This document shows, one piece after another, positions 23,001 through 31,353 of a stretch of 33,340 bases of DNA. Every line of letters starts with the position of its first letter. The first letter of the stretch is position 1. A program made the translations under genes and the position numbers. Below the pieces are notes generated by a model, which was given only the letters and a program-made list of their open reading frames with translations, searched no databases and was not told the origin of the DNA. Source of the DNA: an uncultured Alphaproteobacteria bacterium (lineage in GTDB: Bacteria; Pseudomonadota; Alphaproteobacteria; CADEGL01); contig CADEGL010000023.1 of assembly GCA_902826885.1 (NCBI GenBank), positions 4,621 through 37,960 of the forward strand. Direction: 5' to 3'.

Positions 23001-23551
23001 AGACCGTAATCGAGGAAGTCCTGCACGCCCGCCGGATAGAGGACGGGGATCTTCACGCCCACGAGCGAATGCTCGCTCTGGACCGAAAGGGTGGAGGATT
23101 TCGGCGCGTGGTCGTCGCCCGCCAGCACCAGCACGCCGCCATGCTTGGCCGAGCCCGCCGCGTTGGCGTGGCGGAAGGCGTCGCCCGTGCGGTCCACGCC
23201 CGGCGCCTTGCCGTACCACATGGAAAACACGCCATCGACCTTGGCGCCGGGGAACAGGTTGACCTGTTGGGTGCCCCATACGGCGGTGGCTGCCAGGTCT
23301 TCGTTCACGCCCGGCCAGAATTGAATGTTGTGCTTAGAGATAAAGCGCCGCGCCGCGACGATCCCCTGGTCGAAGCCGCCCAAGGGCGAGCCGCGATAGC
23401 CGGAGATGAAGCCCGCGGTGTTAAGACCCGCCTTCTCGTCGCGCCGCTTCTGCAGCATCGGCAGGCGCACCAGCGCCTGGGTGCCGGTCAGGAAGACCCG
23501 GCCCTGTTCGACCACGTATTTGTCGTCGAGGGTGACGGCGGCTAGCGCCAT
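20075..23551 (-). CDS. Indolepyruvate ferredoxin oxidoreductase, fused alpha/beta type
   Basis: This 1158-residue enzyme oxidatively decarboxylates aryl-pyruvates (indolepyruvate and related keto acids) to acyl-CoA, reducing ferredoxin, with thiamine diphosphate. The N-terminal pyrimidine-binding part shows GYRGSPLGGFDQ (about 51-62). The TPP-binding half has CSGCPHNTST and GIGCHFMAQW. A [4Fe-4S] ferredoxin-like insert around residues 630-680 has CEGCGDCSVKSNC and CAKGFCPSF. The IorB-like domain begins near GVGGTGVVTIG (about 720). This single-chain form is common in aerobic Alphaproteobacteria and may take part in phenylacetate or tyrosine degradation. GGAGG lies 8 bases before the ATG. It heads a four-gene unit and diverges from the epimerase gene. 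Confidence 0.94.
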   Translation of the reverse strand: MALAAVTLDDKYVVEQGRVFLTGTQALVRLPMLQKRRDEKAGLNTAGFISGYRGSPLGGFDQGIVAARRFISKHNIQFWPGVNEDLAATAVWGTQQVNLFPGAKVDGVFSMWYGKAPGVDRTGDAFRHANAAGSAKHGGVLVLAGDDHAPKSSTLSVQSEHSLVGVKIPVLYPAGVQDFLDYGLYGWAMSRYTGLWIGFKVVSDTVESAASVMIDPHRAQITLPTDFAMPPDGLNIRWPDHWYVQDDRIELHKLDAARAFVRANKLDRVVIDGPKARLGIISVGKSYLDVRQALDDLGIDEKMAADIGIRLYKVAMSWPLEPEGLKKFAQGLEEIMVVEEKRALLEPQIKEILYHMPEAARPRVLGKSDETGAAFLSPCRELQPSDVARAIAKRLKRFYDNSRIEERLGFLDAKDKALAALNPPLERTPYFCSGCPHNTSTRVPEGSRALSGIGCHFMAQWMDRRTDTYTHMGAEGTNWIGQAPFTETQHIFQNIGDGTYFHSGILAVRACVAANVNMTFKILYNDAVAMTGGQHVDGQLTVPQVTRQLASEGVQRIAVVSDDPEKYAIGEDFAPGVTFHHRDDLDAVQRELREWKGVSGLVYDQTCAAEKRRRRKRGTFPDPQKRIFINELVCEGCGDCSVKSNCLSVVPVETEFGRKRAIDQSSCNKDYSCAKGFCPSFVTVLGGQLKKRKTAEKGGVENFVFPEPERPATKEPYNILVAGVGGTGVVTIGALLGMASHLEGKGCTVLDITGLAQKGGAVLSHVRLADDPEQIHAVRVAAGEAHLILGCDLVVAAGKETLAKMRAGFTRAVVNDHETPTAGFTRNPDLAFPTGELEKIIGAAAGAGRSEFLDATELATHLLGDSIASNLFMLGYAYQKGLIPVSGEALLKAIELNAVSVDMNRRAFLWGRRAALDLAAVERAATPATGVPTDRKISKSLDELAARRVKELTAYQNAAYAKRYADLVERVKKAEAEKAKGMTGLALAVARYAYKLMAYKDEYEVARLYGDADFARELRDTFEGDYKLHINLAPPLLASRDPVTGELQKREYGTWVLGAFRILAKLKGLRGTPFDIFGYSHERRTERKLIGEYEAVIDELLRGLTHDNHALAVEIAAMPEQIRGYGHVKERHLKAAKAREAELLAMFRNPSAHASAAE

Positions 23552-23713
23552 GGGGAGGGCCTCCGAAAACGCGCGTATTGGTCACTTGATAATGTGGACC
23601 GCGCCCCCTTCCTTGGCAACCCGGCAGGGTTTCCCTCTCGCGTGTGCGAAAGCGCGGGATGATTTCTTTTCCATGGCGCGCTATACCCACGACGCACCCG
23701 AGGTTCCGAGACC

Positions 23714-24697
23714 ATGGCCATTCTTGTTACCGGCGCCGCCGGCTTCATCGGCTATCACACGGCGACGGCCCTCCTGGCGCGCGGCGAGCGCGTGCTGGGG
23801 GTGGACAGCATCAACGACTATTACGACGTGCGGCTGAAGGAGGCGCGCCTGGCGCGCCTGCGCGAGCACAAAGGGTTCGCCTTCGAGCGGTTGGATCTCG
23901 CCGACCGCAATGCCTTGGGCGAAGCCGTGAAGCGGGAAGGTGGGGTCGACCGTATCGTTCACCTGGCGGCCCAGGCCGGCGTGCGCTACTCGCTGACGCA
24001 TCCCGAGGCCTATATCCGCGCGAACCTGGAAGGGCATTTCGCCATCCTGGAGCTGTGCCGCTCGCTCAAGGGGTTCCAAAACCTGGTCTATGCCAGCTCG
24101 TCATCCGTCTATGGCGGCAACACGAAGTTGCCTTTCTCGGTCGAGGACCGGGTGGACAATCCGGTCTCGCTCTACGCCGCGACCAAGAAAGCCGACGAGC
24201 TGATGAGCCATTGCTATGCCCATCTCTACGGCCTGCCGATGACGGGGCTGCGCTACTTCACCGTCTATGGCCCGTGGGGGCGACCGGACATGGCGGCCTT
24301 CATCTTCACGCGCGCGATCCTGGCGGGAAAGCCGATCCAGCTTTTCAATGGCGGCGACATGAAGCGCGACTTCACCTTCGTGGACGATGCCGTGGCCGGC
24401 ACCATCGCCGCGCTCGACCGCCCGGCATCCGCCGAAGGCGGCGCGCCCTACCGCGTCTACAACATCGGCAACCATCGCAGCGAGCCGCTGATGCGGCTCG
24501 TCTCGCTGATCGAGGAGCGGACCAACAAGAAGGCCGTGATCGAATACGCGCCGATGCAGCCGGGCGACGTGAAGGAAACCTACGCCGACATCGGCGCCAG
24601 CCAGCGCGACCTGGGCTTTACCCCGCGCGTGACGATCGACGAGGGCATCCCGCGCTTCGTCCAATGGTACCGCGAGTACCACGGCATCGCGGGTTAG
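23714..24697 (+). CDS. UDP-glucuronate 4-epimerase-type sugar epimerase
   Basis: The 327-residue extended SDR protein begins with the NAD-binding motif GAAGFIG (7-13). Next comes DSINDYYDVRLK (31-42), a signature shared with UDP-glucuronate 4-epimerases (LpsL/CapI/GAE type). The catalytic residues are the serines of YASSSSVYG (126-134) and Y154/K158 in YAATKK. FNGGDMKRDFTFVDD and the C-terminal substrate lobe are intact. It would convert UDP-glucuronate to UDP-galacturonate for lipopolysaccharide or capsule. No other polysaccharide gene is adjacent. The ribosome site GAGG lies 10 bases ahead of the ATG. Other nucleotide-sugar substrates cannot be excluded. It converges with the acyl-CoA ligase, with 3 bases between the stops. 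Confidence 0.9.
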   Translation: MAILVTGAAGFIGYHTATALLARGERVLGVDSINDYYDVRLKEARLARLREHKGFAFERLDLADRNALGEAVKREGGVDRIVHLAAQAGVRYSLTHPEAYIRANLEGHFAILELCRSLKGFQNLVYASSSSVYGGNTKLPFSVEDRVDNPVSLYAATKKADELMSHCYAHLYGLPMTGLRYFTVYGPWGRPDMAAFIFTRAILAGKPIQLFNGGDMKRDFTFVDDAVAGTIAALDRPASAEGGAPYRVYNIGNHRSEPLMRLVSLIEERTNKKAVIEYAPMQPGDVKETYADIGASQRDLGFTPRVTIDEGIPRFVQWYREYHGIAG

Positions 24698-24700
24698 GGC

Positions 24701-26500
24701 CTAGCCGTAGAGGCGCTTCAGCGCGTCGCCGTACTTCTCGCGGATCTTGTGCCGGCGGATTTTGAGCGTCGGCGTCATCATGCCGTTCTCGACCGTGAAT
24801 GGCTCGGGCGCGAGGACGATGCGCCGCACCCGTTCGATCACCGACATATCCTTGTTGACCCGTTCGACCGCCTGATAGACGGCGGTCTGGAACGGGGTGT
24901 CCTGGGCGAGGGCGGACAGATCGGCCGGTTTGCCGTTCTTCTTCGCCCATTGCTCGGCGAAGTCCTTGTTGGGCACGATCAGCCCGACCAGGTGCGGATA
25001 CTTGTCGCCGTAGACCATGGCCTGACCGATCTCCGGTTGCATGGTCAAGAAGCCCTCGATGCGCTGGGGCGAGATGTTGTCGCCGCCCGAATTGACGATG
25101 ATGTCCTTCTTCCGGTCCGTGATTTGGATATAGCCGTCCGTGTCGATCACGCCGATGTCGCCGGTGTGCAGCCAGCCGTCCTTGAGGACGGCGGCGGTGG
25201 CTTCGACGTCGCCCCAATAGCCCTGCATGAGCAATTCGCCGCGCACCAAGATTTCGCCGTCTTCGGCGATCTTGACTTCGGTGTCGACGACCGGCGGGCC
25301 GACGGTGTGGATCTTCACCTTCTTGGGCAGGTTGCACGAGACGACCGGCGCGGTTTCGGTGAGGCCATAGCCTTGCAGCAGATTCACACCGAGCGCGTTG
25401 AAGAATTTTCCGATTTCGACATTCAGCGGCCCGCCGCCGGAGACGAAGGCTTTGAGGCGCCCGCCGAAGCGCGCGCGCACCTTGTCGCGCACCAGCCGTT
25501 CGAGCACCGAATCCACCAGGCTATCGATCAGGCCTAGGCGCCCGCCGGCTTCGTAGCGTTTGCGGCCGAGCGCGACCGTCTTCATGAACAGTTTTTCCTT
25601 GAGCCCGCCGGTGCGGGTCACGTCGCGCATGATGCGCGCGTGCATCGATTCATAGAGGCGCGGCACGGCGGTCATGATCGTGGGCTTGGCCTCGCCCATG
25701 TTGGCGACCAGCGTGTCCACGCCCTCGGCGTAATAGACCTGGGCGCCGATGGAGACGGGGAAGTGGGCGCCCGCCGTGTGCTCGTAGGAATGGCTGAGCG
25801 GCAGGAAGCTCAGGAAGACCTCGTCGGTCAGTCCCAGTTCCAGCAGCAGATGGAACGCGCCCTTGCAGTTATGCAGGATCGCGCCGTGCGACAGCATCAC
25901 GCCCTTTGGTACGCCGCCGGTGCCAGAGGTGTAGATGATGCAGGCCGTGTCCGTGCGCGCGATGGCGTCGACGATCCTGGCCGTGTCGTCCGGGGTCTTC
26001 TCGCCGCGCGCAATGACATCGTCCCAGGACAGGACCGTAGGCCCGCCCTGGGGCCTATTCGCGGGCATCTCCAGACAGACGACATGCGCGAGCGTCGGCG
26101 CTTCGACCGCCGCGGTCAGCAGCCGCTCAGCCAGAGCTGGCTTCGAGGCGATGGCGGCCTTGGCGCCGCTGTTGGTCAGGATGTGCCGATGGTCGGCCGG
26201 CGTGTTGGTCGTATAGGCGGGCACGGTGATGGCGCCCGCCGCCATGATGGCGATGTCGGCCAGAATCCATTCGGGCCGGTTTTCCGAAACCAGGCAGACC
26301 CGGTCGCCGCGGCCTACGCCCAGTGCCCGCAGGCCCCGCGACAGGGCGCTAACCTGCCGGGCGGCCTCGGCCCACGTGACAGGCTGGTAAGCGCCATCGC
26401 GCTTGGCCCACAGAAAGGGCTGGTCCCCGCGCTCCCCCGCGCGGTCGAAAAACATGCGTGCCAGATTGGGGCAAGCCCCATAATCCGTCTGCCCGGCCAT
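24701..26500 (-). CDS. Long-chain acyl-CoA synthetase (AMP-forming)
   Basis: The 599-residue protein belongs to the FadD15-like branch of ANL enzymes, which adenylate a fatty acid and transfer it to CoA. The P-loop YTSGTGGVPKG is at 190-200, followed by LSFLPLSHSYE, the A5 motif QGYGLTETAP, and the hinge region HTGDIG...TDRKKDIIVNSGGDNISP. The C-terminal catalytic lysine lies in TPTLKIRRHK. A longer open frame upstream to 27199 is shadow of the divergent pepF gene; the ATG at 26500 has GGGGAGG 7 bases before it. There is no membrane segment. Chain-length preference is not determinable. Confidence 0.94.
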   Translation of the reverse strand: MAGQTDYGACPNLARMFFDRAGERGDQPFLWAKRDGAYQPVTWAEAARQVSALSRGLRALGVGRGDRVCLVSENRPEWILADIAIMAAGAITVPAYTTNTPADHRHILTNSGAKAAIASKPALAERLLTAAVEAPTLAHVVCLEMPANRPQGGPTVLSWDDVIARGEKTPDDTARIVDAIARTDTACIIYTSGTGGVPKGVMLSHGAILHNCKGAFHLLLELGLTDEVFLSFLPLSHSYEHTAGAHFPVSIGAQVYYAEGVDTLVANMGEAKPTIMTAVPRLYESMHARIMRDVTRTGGLKEKLFMKTVALGRKRYEAGGRLGLIDSLVDSVLERLVRDKVRARFGGRLKAFVSGGGPLNVEIGKFFNALGVNLLQGYGLTETAPVVSCNLPKKVKIHTVGPPVVDTEVKIAEDGEILVRGELLMQGYWGDVEATAAVLKDGWLHTGDIGVIDTDGYIQITDRKKDIIVNSGGDNISPQRIEGFLTMQPEIGQAMVYGDKYPHLVGLIVPNKDFAEQWAKKNGKPADLSALAQDTPFQTAVYQAVERVNKDMSVIERVRRIVLAPEPFTVENGMMTPTLKIRRHKIREKYGDALKRLYG

Positions 26501-26542
26501 GAACGAACCTCCCCATGCAGCGTTTCGTGTCCCTTCGCGCAC

Positions 26543-26571
26543 TTGGTCGGCGGCGCGATCGTCCCTATATC
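26543..26571 (+). promoter_or_regulatory. Probable pepF promoter
   Basis: TTGGTC, a 17-base spacer and TATATC lie in the 96-base divergent region between the acyl-CoA ligase and pepF. The -10 matches at 4 of 6 positions and the -35 at 3 of 6. The implied RNA start is about 20 bases before the ATG, just upstream of or at the ribosome site. Confidence 0.45.
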
Positions 26572-26596
26572 GCCTGTAGCCCGGAGGGAGAACAAG

Positions 26597-28384
26597 ATGG
26601 CGGCTGTCGAGAAATCGGTGCGGGATTTGGGGGCGCTGCCCACCTGGGACCTGAAAGACCTTTTTCCCGGGCGCGATTCGCCCGAATTGAAGGCGGCGCT
26701 GTCCCGCTCCGAGGCCGACTCCAAGGCGTTCCGTGCCGCGCACGAGGGCAAGCTGGCCGGCTATTCGGGCGCGCAATTGGGCGCCACCGTGGCCGAGTAC
26801 GAACGCATCGACGAGACGCTGGCGCGGCTGATGAGCTATGCCCAGCTCCTGCATTCGGCCGATATGACCGACCCCGAAATCGGCCGCTTCTACCAGACCA
26901 TCCAGGAGAAGGTGACGGTGATCTCGTCCGAGACGCTGTTCTTCGCGCTGGAATTGAACCGTATCGAGGATGCGTCGCTGGAGGCCAAGCTGGCCGATCC
27001 CGCTTTGGCCCGTTACCGCCCCTGGCTGCGTGACGTGCGCACCTTCCGCCCGCACCAATTGTCCGACGACATCGAGCGGCTGCTGCACGAGAAGTCGGTC
27101 GCCGGCCGCAGCGCCTGGATGCGTCTGTTCGACGAGACCATGGCGCACCTGCGCTTTCCCTTGGACGGCAAGGAGCTGACCGAGGCCGAGGTGTTGCACC
27201 TGATGTCGGACCGCGACGGCGCGGTGCGGAAGAAGGCGTCCGAATCGCTGGGCAAGGTGCTGGGCGAGAATTCACGCCTGGTCGCCCTCGTCACCAACAC
27301 GCTGGCCAAGGACAAAGCCGTGGAGGACCGCTGGCGGCGTTTCGCGCGCCCGGTTTCGTCACGCAACCTGTCCAACCGGGTCGAGGACGAGGTGGTCGAC
27401 GCGCTGGTCGCCGCCGTGAAGGCATCTTATCCCTCGCTGTCGCACCGCTATTACAAGTTGAAGGCGCGCTGGTTCGGCAAGGACATGCTGGATCATTGGG
27501 ACCGCAACGCGCCCTTGCCCGACGATGACGACCGGTTCTTCTCGTGGGACAACGCGCGCACGCTGGTGCTGGACGCTTATGGCCGCTTTTCGCCGGACCT
27601 GGCGAAGGTCGGCAAGCGCTTCTTCGAAAAACCGTGGATCGACGCGCCCGCGCGGCCTGGCAAGGCGTCGGGCGCCTTCGCGCATCCGACGGTGCCCAGC
27701 GCGCACCCTTATCTCTTGCTCAATTTCCAAGGCAAGGCGCGCGACGTGATGACCCTGGCCCACGAGTTGGGCCATGGCTGTCACCAGGTCCTGGCCGGGC
27801 CGCAAGGCCATCTGATGGCCGACACGCCGCTGACGCTCGCCGAGACGGCTAGCGTGTTCGGCGAGATGCTGACCTTCCGCGCGCTGCTCGAATCCGCGCC
27901 GCCGGAGCGGCGCAAGACGCTCCTAGCCGGCAAGGTCGAAGACATGCTGAACACGGTGGTACGCCAGATCGCCATGTTCGAGTTCGAGCGGCGGGTGCAT
28001 GACGAGCGCCAGAACGGCGAACTGCTGCCCTCTCGGCTTGGCGAAATCTGGATGGACGTGCAGCGCGAGTGCTTGGGGCCTGCGATCCGGCTCGGCCCCG
28101 GTTACGAGAACTACTGGGCCTATATCCCGCACTTCATCCACACGCCGTTCTATGTTTACGCCTACGCGTTCGGCGATTGCCTGGTGAACTCGCTCTACTC
28201 GGTGTTTGAATCCGGCCATCCCGGCTTCGCGGCCAAGTATCTCGACATGCTGCGCGCGGGCGGCACCAAGGGACACAAAGAGCTTCTGGCGCCCTTCGGC
28301 CTCGATGCCACCGATCCGAAATTCTGGGGTCGCGGCCTGTCGGTGATCTCGAAGTTCGTGGACGAGCTCGAGACGATGAAGTGA
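26597..28384 (+). CDS. pepF: Oligoendopeptidase F family metallopeptidase (M3)
   Basis: The 595-residue protein carries the zinc motif HELGH at 389-393 and the third ligand E416 in TLAETASVFGE. These are arranged as in M3 peptidases, which cut short peptides in the cytoplasm. The long helical N-terminal lobe and the C-terminal YENYWAYIPHFIHTPFYVYAYAFG are also family traits, and there is no signal peptide. The ATG at 26597 has GGAGGGAG 6 bases upstream. The same frame stays open back to 25640 over the divergent ligase gene, but that part is shadow coding. The stop overlaps the next gene's GTG start by 4 bases, so the two are coupled. Confidence 0.94.
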   Translation: MAAVEKSVRDLGALPTWDLKDLFPGRDSPELKAALSRSEADSKAFRAAHEGKLAGYSGAQLGATVAEYERIDETLARLMSYAQLLHSADMTDPEIGRFYQTIQEKVTVISSETLFFALELNRIEDASLEAKLADPALARYRPWLRDVRTFRPHQLSDDIERLLHEKSVAGRSAWMRLFDETMAHLRFPLDGKELTEAEVLHLMSDRDGAVRKKASESLGKVLGENSRLVALVTNTLAKDKAVEDRWRRFARPVSSRNLSNRVEDEVVDALVAAVKASYPSLSHRYYKLKARWFGKDMLDHWDRNAPLPDDDDRFFSWDNARTLVLDAYGRFSPDLAKVGKRFFEKPWIDAPARPGKASGAFAHPTVPSAHPYLLLNFQGKARDVMTLAHELGHGCHQVLAGPQGHLMADTPLTLAETASVFGEMLTFRALLESAPPERRKTLLAGKVEDMLNTVVRQIAMFEFERRVHDERQNGELLPSRLGEIWMDVQRECLGPAIRLGPGYENYWAYIPHFIHTPFYVYAYAFGDCLVNSLYSVFESGHPGFAAKYLDMLRAGGTKGHKELLAPFGLDATDPKFWGRGLSVISKFVDELETMK

Positions 28385-29769
28385 ACGCCCCGAAGCGCAA
28401 AAAGGCTTCGGGGGACGACCGCAACCGCGTCGGTAAACGGGTGCGCCGCTATGCCCAGGTGACGGGCGCGGTCGGCGGGCTGGCCGCGCGGCTCGCGGGC
28501 GCGCGCTATCTGGGTGTCGGCATCGACAAGGAACGCCACGCCGTCGATCTCAAGAACGCGTTGGGCGGCCTCAAGGGGCCGCTGATGAAGGTGGCCCAGC
28601 TTCTCTCCACCATTCCCGACGCGCTGCCTGAATCCTATGCGCGTGAACTGGCCCAGTTGCAATCCAACGCGCCTAGCATGGGCTGGAACTTCGTGCGCCG
28701 CCGCATGGCGGCTGAACTGGGCGACGATTGGGAAAAACGCTTCAAGTCCTTCGCGTATGAAGCCGCCAAGGCGGCCTCGCTCGGCCAGGTGCACCGCGCG
28801 GTCGCGCGCGACGCCACCGCGCTGGCCTGCAAGCTGCAGTATCCCGACATGCGCTCGGTCGTCGAAGCGGACCTCGCCCAGCTTCGCATCGTGCTGGGCC
28901 TGTTCGAACGCTATGACCGCGCCGTTTCGACGCGCCAGATCCATGCGGAGCTGTCCGAACGGCTGCGCGAGGAATTGGATTACCGGCGCGAGGCCAAGCA
29001 TATGGCGCTCTACCGCCTGATGCTGGCGAAGGAGGAGGGCGTGCATGTGCCCGATTCCATCGACGCGCTATCGACCGACCGGCTTCTGACCATGACGTGG
29101 CTGGACGGCCAGCCGCTGGCGGAGTTGGAGAAGGCGCCGGCGCAGAAGCGCAACCGCGTCGCGCACAACCTGTTCCGCGCCTGGTACGTGCCGTTCTACG
29201 AATACGGCGTCATCCACGGCGATCCGCATCTCGGCAATTACAGCGTGCGGCAAGACGGCGCGATCAACCTGCTCGACTTCGGCTGTATCCGCGTCTTCCC
29301 GCCCAGCTTCGTGAAAGGCGTGATCGATCTCTACAAGGCGCTGCGCGATGGCGACGAGGAGCAGGCGTTGGAGGCCTATCGCATCTGGGGCTTCCAGGAT
29401 CTGCGCCGCGAGATGATCGACGTGCTGAACATCTGGGCGCGCTTCGTCTATGCGCCGCTCTTGGAGGACAAGACGCGCCGTATCCAGGACAAGGATGGCG
29501 GCTTGTACGGCGCCGAGGTCGCGGCCAAGGTGCATCGCGAACTGCGGCGCGTCGGCGGGGTCGAGCCGCCGCGCGAATTCGTGCTGATGGATCGCGCGGC
29601 CGTGGGGCTGGGCTCGGTCTTCCTGCGCCTCAAGGCCGAGATCAACTGGTACCGCCTGTTCCACGACCTGATTGGCGACTTCGACCGCGTCACGCTCGCC
29701 AAGCGTCAGGCCAAGGCGTTGAAGCAGGCCGGCCTCGATGCGCCGGAAAGCGCGAAGAAGGGCCGCTGA
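28381..29769 (+). CDS. ABC1/UbiB-family atypical kinase
   Basis: The 462-residue protein has the ABC1 layout. The region corresponding to the KxGQ motif reads KVAQ (70-73), with alanine for glycine. The alanine/serine-rich loop is AAKAASLGQVHRA (128-140), the lysine ALACKLQYP (K151), the EELDYRREA motif (197-205), the catalytic loop HGDPHLGN (279-286) and the metal-binding LLDFG (297-301). Related proteins (UbiB, COQ8) support ubiquinone synthesis through ATP binding or ATPase activity. No predicted membrane helix was obvious at the C-terminus, unlike UbiB proper. The GTG start overlaps the pepF stop (GTGA). The exact role is unknown, and a link to pepF is only positional. Confidence 0.88.
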   Translation: MNAPKRKKASGDDRNRVGKRVRRYAQVTGAVGGLAARLAGARYLGVGIDKERHAVDLKNALGGLKGPLMKVAQLLSTIPDALPESYARELAQLQSNAPSMGWNFVRRRMAAELGDDWEKRFKSFAYEAAKAASLGQVHRAVARDATALACKLQYPDMRSVVEADLAQLRIVLGLFERYDRAVSTRQIHAELSERLREELDYRREAKHMALYRLMLAKEEGVHVPDSIDALSTDRLLTMTWLDGQPLAELEKAPAQKRNRVAHNLFRAWYVPFYEYGVIHGDPHLGNYSVRQDGAINLLDFGCIRVFPPSFVKGVIDLYKALRDGDEEQALEAYRIWGFQDLRREMIDVLNIWARFVYAPLLEDKTRRIQDKDGGLYGAEVAAKVHRELRRVGGVEPPREFVLMDRAAVGLGSVFLRLKAEINWYRLFHDLIGDFDRVTLAKRQAKALKQAGLDAPESAKKGR

Positions 29770-29785
29770 GCCGCCGTTCGGGGTC

Positions 29786-29814
29786 TTGGCAAAGGGATTC
29801 CGACCCGGCATTGT
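29786..29814 (+). promoter_or_regulatory. Possible pnt operon promoter
   Basis: TTGGCA (5 of 6 to consensus), a 17-base spacer and CATTGT (3 of 6) lie about 80 bases before pntAA. The remaining 125-base gap between the ABC1 gene and pntAA shows no strong hairpin or T-run. Confidence 0.35.
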
Positions 29815-29894
29815 GAGGGCCGCCGCGCGTGCCAGGGTGGCCGCGTGGAGAGTGAAATTCCTCACGCCCGGCTTCAGGGGACTCCAGCAGGACA

Positions 29895-31052
29895 ATGAAG
29901 ATCGGAGTACCGAAGGAACGGCGCCCGCACGAGCGCCGCGTCGCCGCCACGCCCGACAGCGTGAAACGGCTGGTGGGAATGGGCGCCGAGGTGCTGGTCG
30001 AGGCCGGCGCCGGAGCGGGTTCCAACATCCCGGATGACGCTTTTGTTGCGGCCGGTGCCAAGATCGCGCCCGACGAAGCCGCGGCGTTGCGCGACGCCGA
30101 CATCGTCCTCAAGGTCCAGCGTCCGCTGACCGCCGCAGAGGGTGGGCCGGACGAGGTGGCGTTGATGAAGAAGAGCGCGATCCTGGTCGGCCTGTTGTCG
30201 CCGCACGCGGACCGCGCGCTACTCGACGCCTATGCCAAGGCCGGCATCGTGGCCTTCTCGATGGAATTCACGCCGCGCATCACGCGTGCCCAGGCCATGG
30301 ATGCCTTGTCGTCCCAATCCAATCTGGCGGGCTACAAGGCCGTGATCGACGCCGCGGCCGAGTTCGGCCGCGCTTTCCCGATGATGATGACGGCGGCGGG
30401 CACGATCGCCCCCGCGCGCGTCGTGATCCTGGGCGCGGGCGTCGCGGGCTTGCAGGCCATCGCCACCGCGCGCCGTCTGGGCGCCGTGGTTTCGGCCTTC
30501 GACGTGCGCGCCGCGGCCAAGGAACAGGTCGAGAGTTTGGGCGCCAGCTTCGTCGAGGTTTCGGCCGAGGACGCCAAGGCGGCCGAGACGGCCGGCGGCT
30601 ACGCCAAGGAAATGAGCGAGGATTACAAGCGCAAGCAGGCCCAGGTGCTGCGCGACCATCTGAAGAAGCAGGACGTGGTGATCACCACGGCGCTGATCCC
30701 CGGCAAGCCCGCGCCGCGCCTGATCGACGCGTCGATGGTGGCCGAGATGAAGCCCGGCGCCGTGATCGTCGACCTGGCCGTCGAGGCGGGCGGCAATTGC
30801 GAGCTGTCGGAGTTCGGCAAGATCGTGGTGAAGCACGGGGTCACCATCGTCGGCCACGCCAATGTGCCCAGCCGCATCGCGACGGATGCCAGCGCACTTT
30901 ATGCGCGCAACCTGTGGAGTTTCCTGTCGCTCCTGATCGACGCCAAGGAAAAGGCGCTCAAGATCGATTGGGAGGATGAGATCGTGAAGGGGATGCTGGT
31001 CGTCCGCGATGGGATCGTCGTCCACCAGGGCCTGGCCGGAGGAGGGAAGTAG
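29895..31052 (+). CDS. pntAA: NAD(P) transhydrogenase subunit alpha part 1
   Basis: The 385-residue soluble NAD(H)-binding domain (dI) of the proton-translocating transhydrogenase opens with [20 protein letters not shown]. It has the dinucleotide-binding motif [18 protein letters not shown] near 176, followed by FDVR, and the mobile-loop region near [15 protein letters not shown]. It hands hydride from NADH to the NADP domain of PntB. The split form, with the membrane part as a separate pntAB, is as in Rhodospirillum rubrum. The next gene starts 2 bases after its stop. The ribosome site is weak (AGGA). Confidence 0.95.
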   Translation: MKIGVPKERRPHERRVAATPDSVKRLVGMGAEVLVEAGAGAGSNIPDDAFVAAGAKIAPDEAAALRDADIVLKVQRPLTAAEGGPDEVALMKKSAILVGLLSPHADRALLDAYAKAGIVAFSMEFTPRITRAQAMDALSSQSNLAGYKAVIDAAAEFGRAFPMMMTAAGTIAPARVVILGAGVAGLQAIATARRLGAVVSAFDVRAAAKEQVESLGASFVEVSAEDAKAAETAGGYAKEMSEDYKRKQAQVLRDHLKKQDVVITTALIPGKPAPRLIDASMVAEMKPGAVIVDLAVEAGGNCELSEFGKIVVKHGVTIVGHANVPSRIATDASALYARNLWSFLSLLIDAKEKALKIDWEDEIVKGMLVVRDGIVVHQGLAGGGK

Positions 31053-31054
31053 AC

Positions 31055-31351
31055 ATGGAGAGTGTCGGCCTCGATCCGTTCGTCATCGGCTTCACGGTGT
31101 TCGTGCTGGCCGTCTTCGTCGGCTACTACGTGGTGTGGAACGTGACGCCCGCGCTCCATTCCCCGCTGATGAGCGTGACCAACGCCATCTCCAGCGTGAT
31201 CATCGTCGGCGCCTTGATTGCCGCCGGCCCCATGGACCTGAACCTGTCCAAGGTGTTCGGCTTCATCGCGGTGACCTTGGCCGCCATCAACATCTTCGGC
31301 GGTTTCATCGTCACGCGCCGGATGCTCCAGATGTTCCGGAAGAAGAAATAG
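31055..31351 (+). CDS. pntAB: NAD(P) transhydrogenase subunit alpha part 2
   Basis: The 98-residue protein has a short N-terminal tail and three membrane helices (about 8-24, 39-60 and 65-85), with [19 protein letters not shown] in the middle, the typical PntAB signature. It forms part of the proton channel with PntB. It is preceded by GGAGGAGGGAAG and lies 2 bases from pntAA and 2 bases from pntB, so the three are coupled. Confidence 0.94.
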   Translation: MESVGLDPFVIGFTVFVLAVFVGYYVVWNVTPALHSPLMSVTNAISSVIIVGALIAAGPMDLNLSKVFGFIAVTLAAINIFGGFIVTRRMLQMFRKKK

Positions 31352-31353
31352 CG

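Noticed and set aside
23552-23713. Promoter pair in the divergent gap between indolepyruvate oxidoreductase and the epimerase
   Set aside because: TATACC on the plus strand and several AT-rich hexamers on the minus strand lack partners at 16-18 bases, so no promoter is called, although one must be present for each gene.
25640-26596. Long open frame running in phase into pepF over the acyl-CoA ligase region
   Set aside because: It is antisense to the ligase, its translation is arginine/glycine/histidine-rich with no domain, and pepF has its own ATG with a strong ribosome site at 26597. It is a by-product of high-GC codon use.
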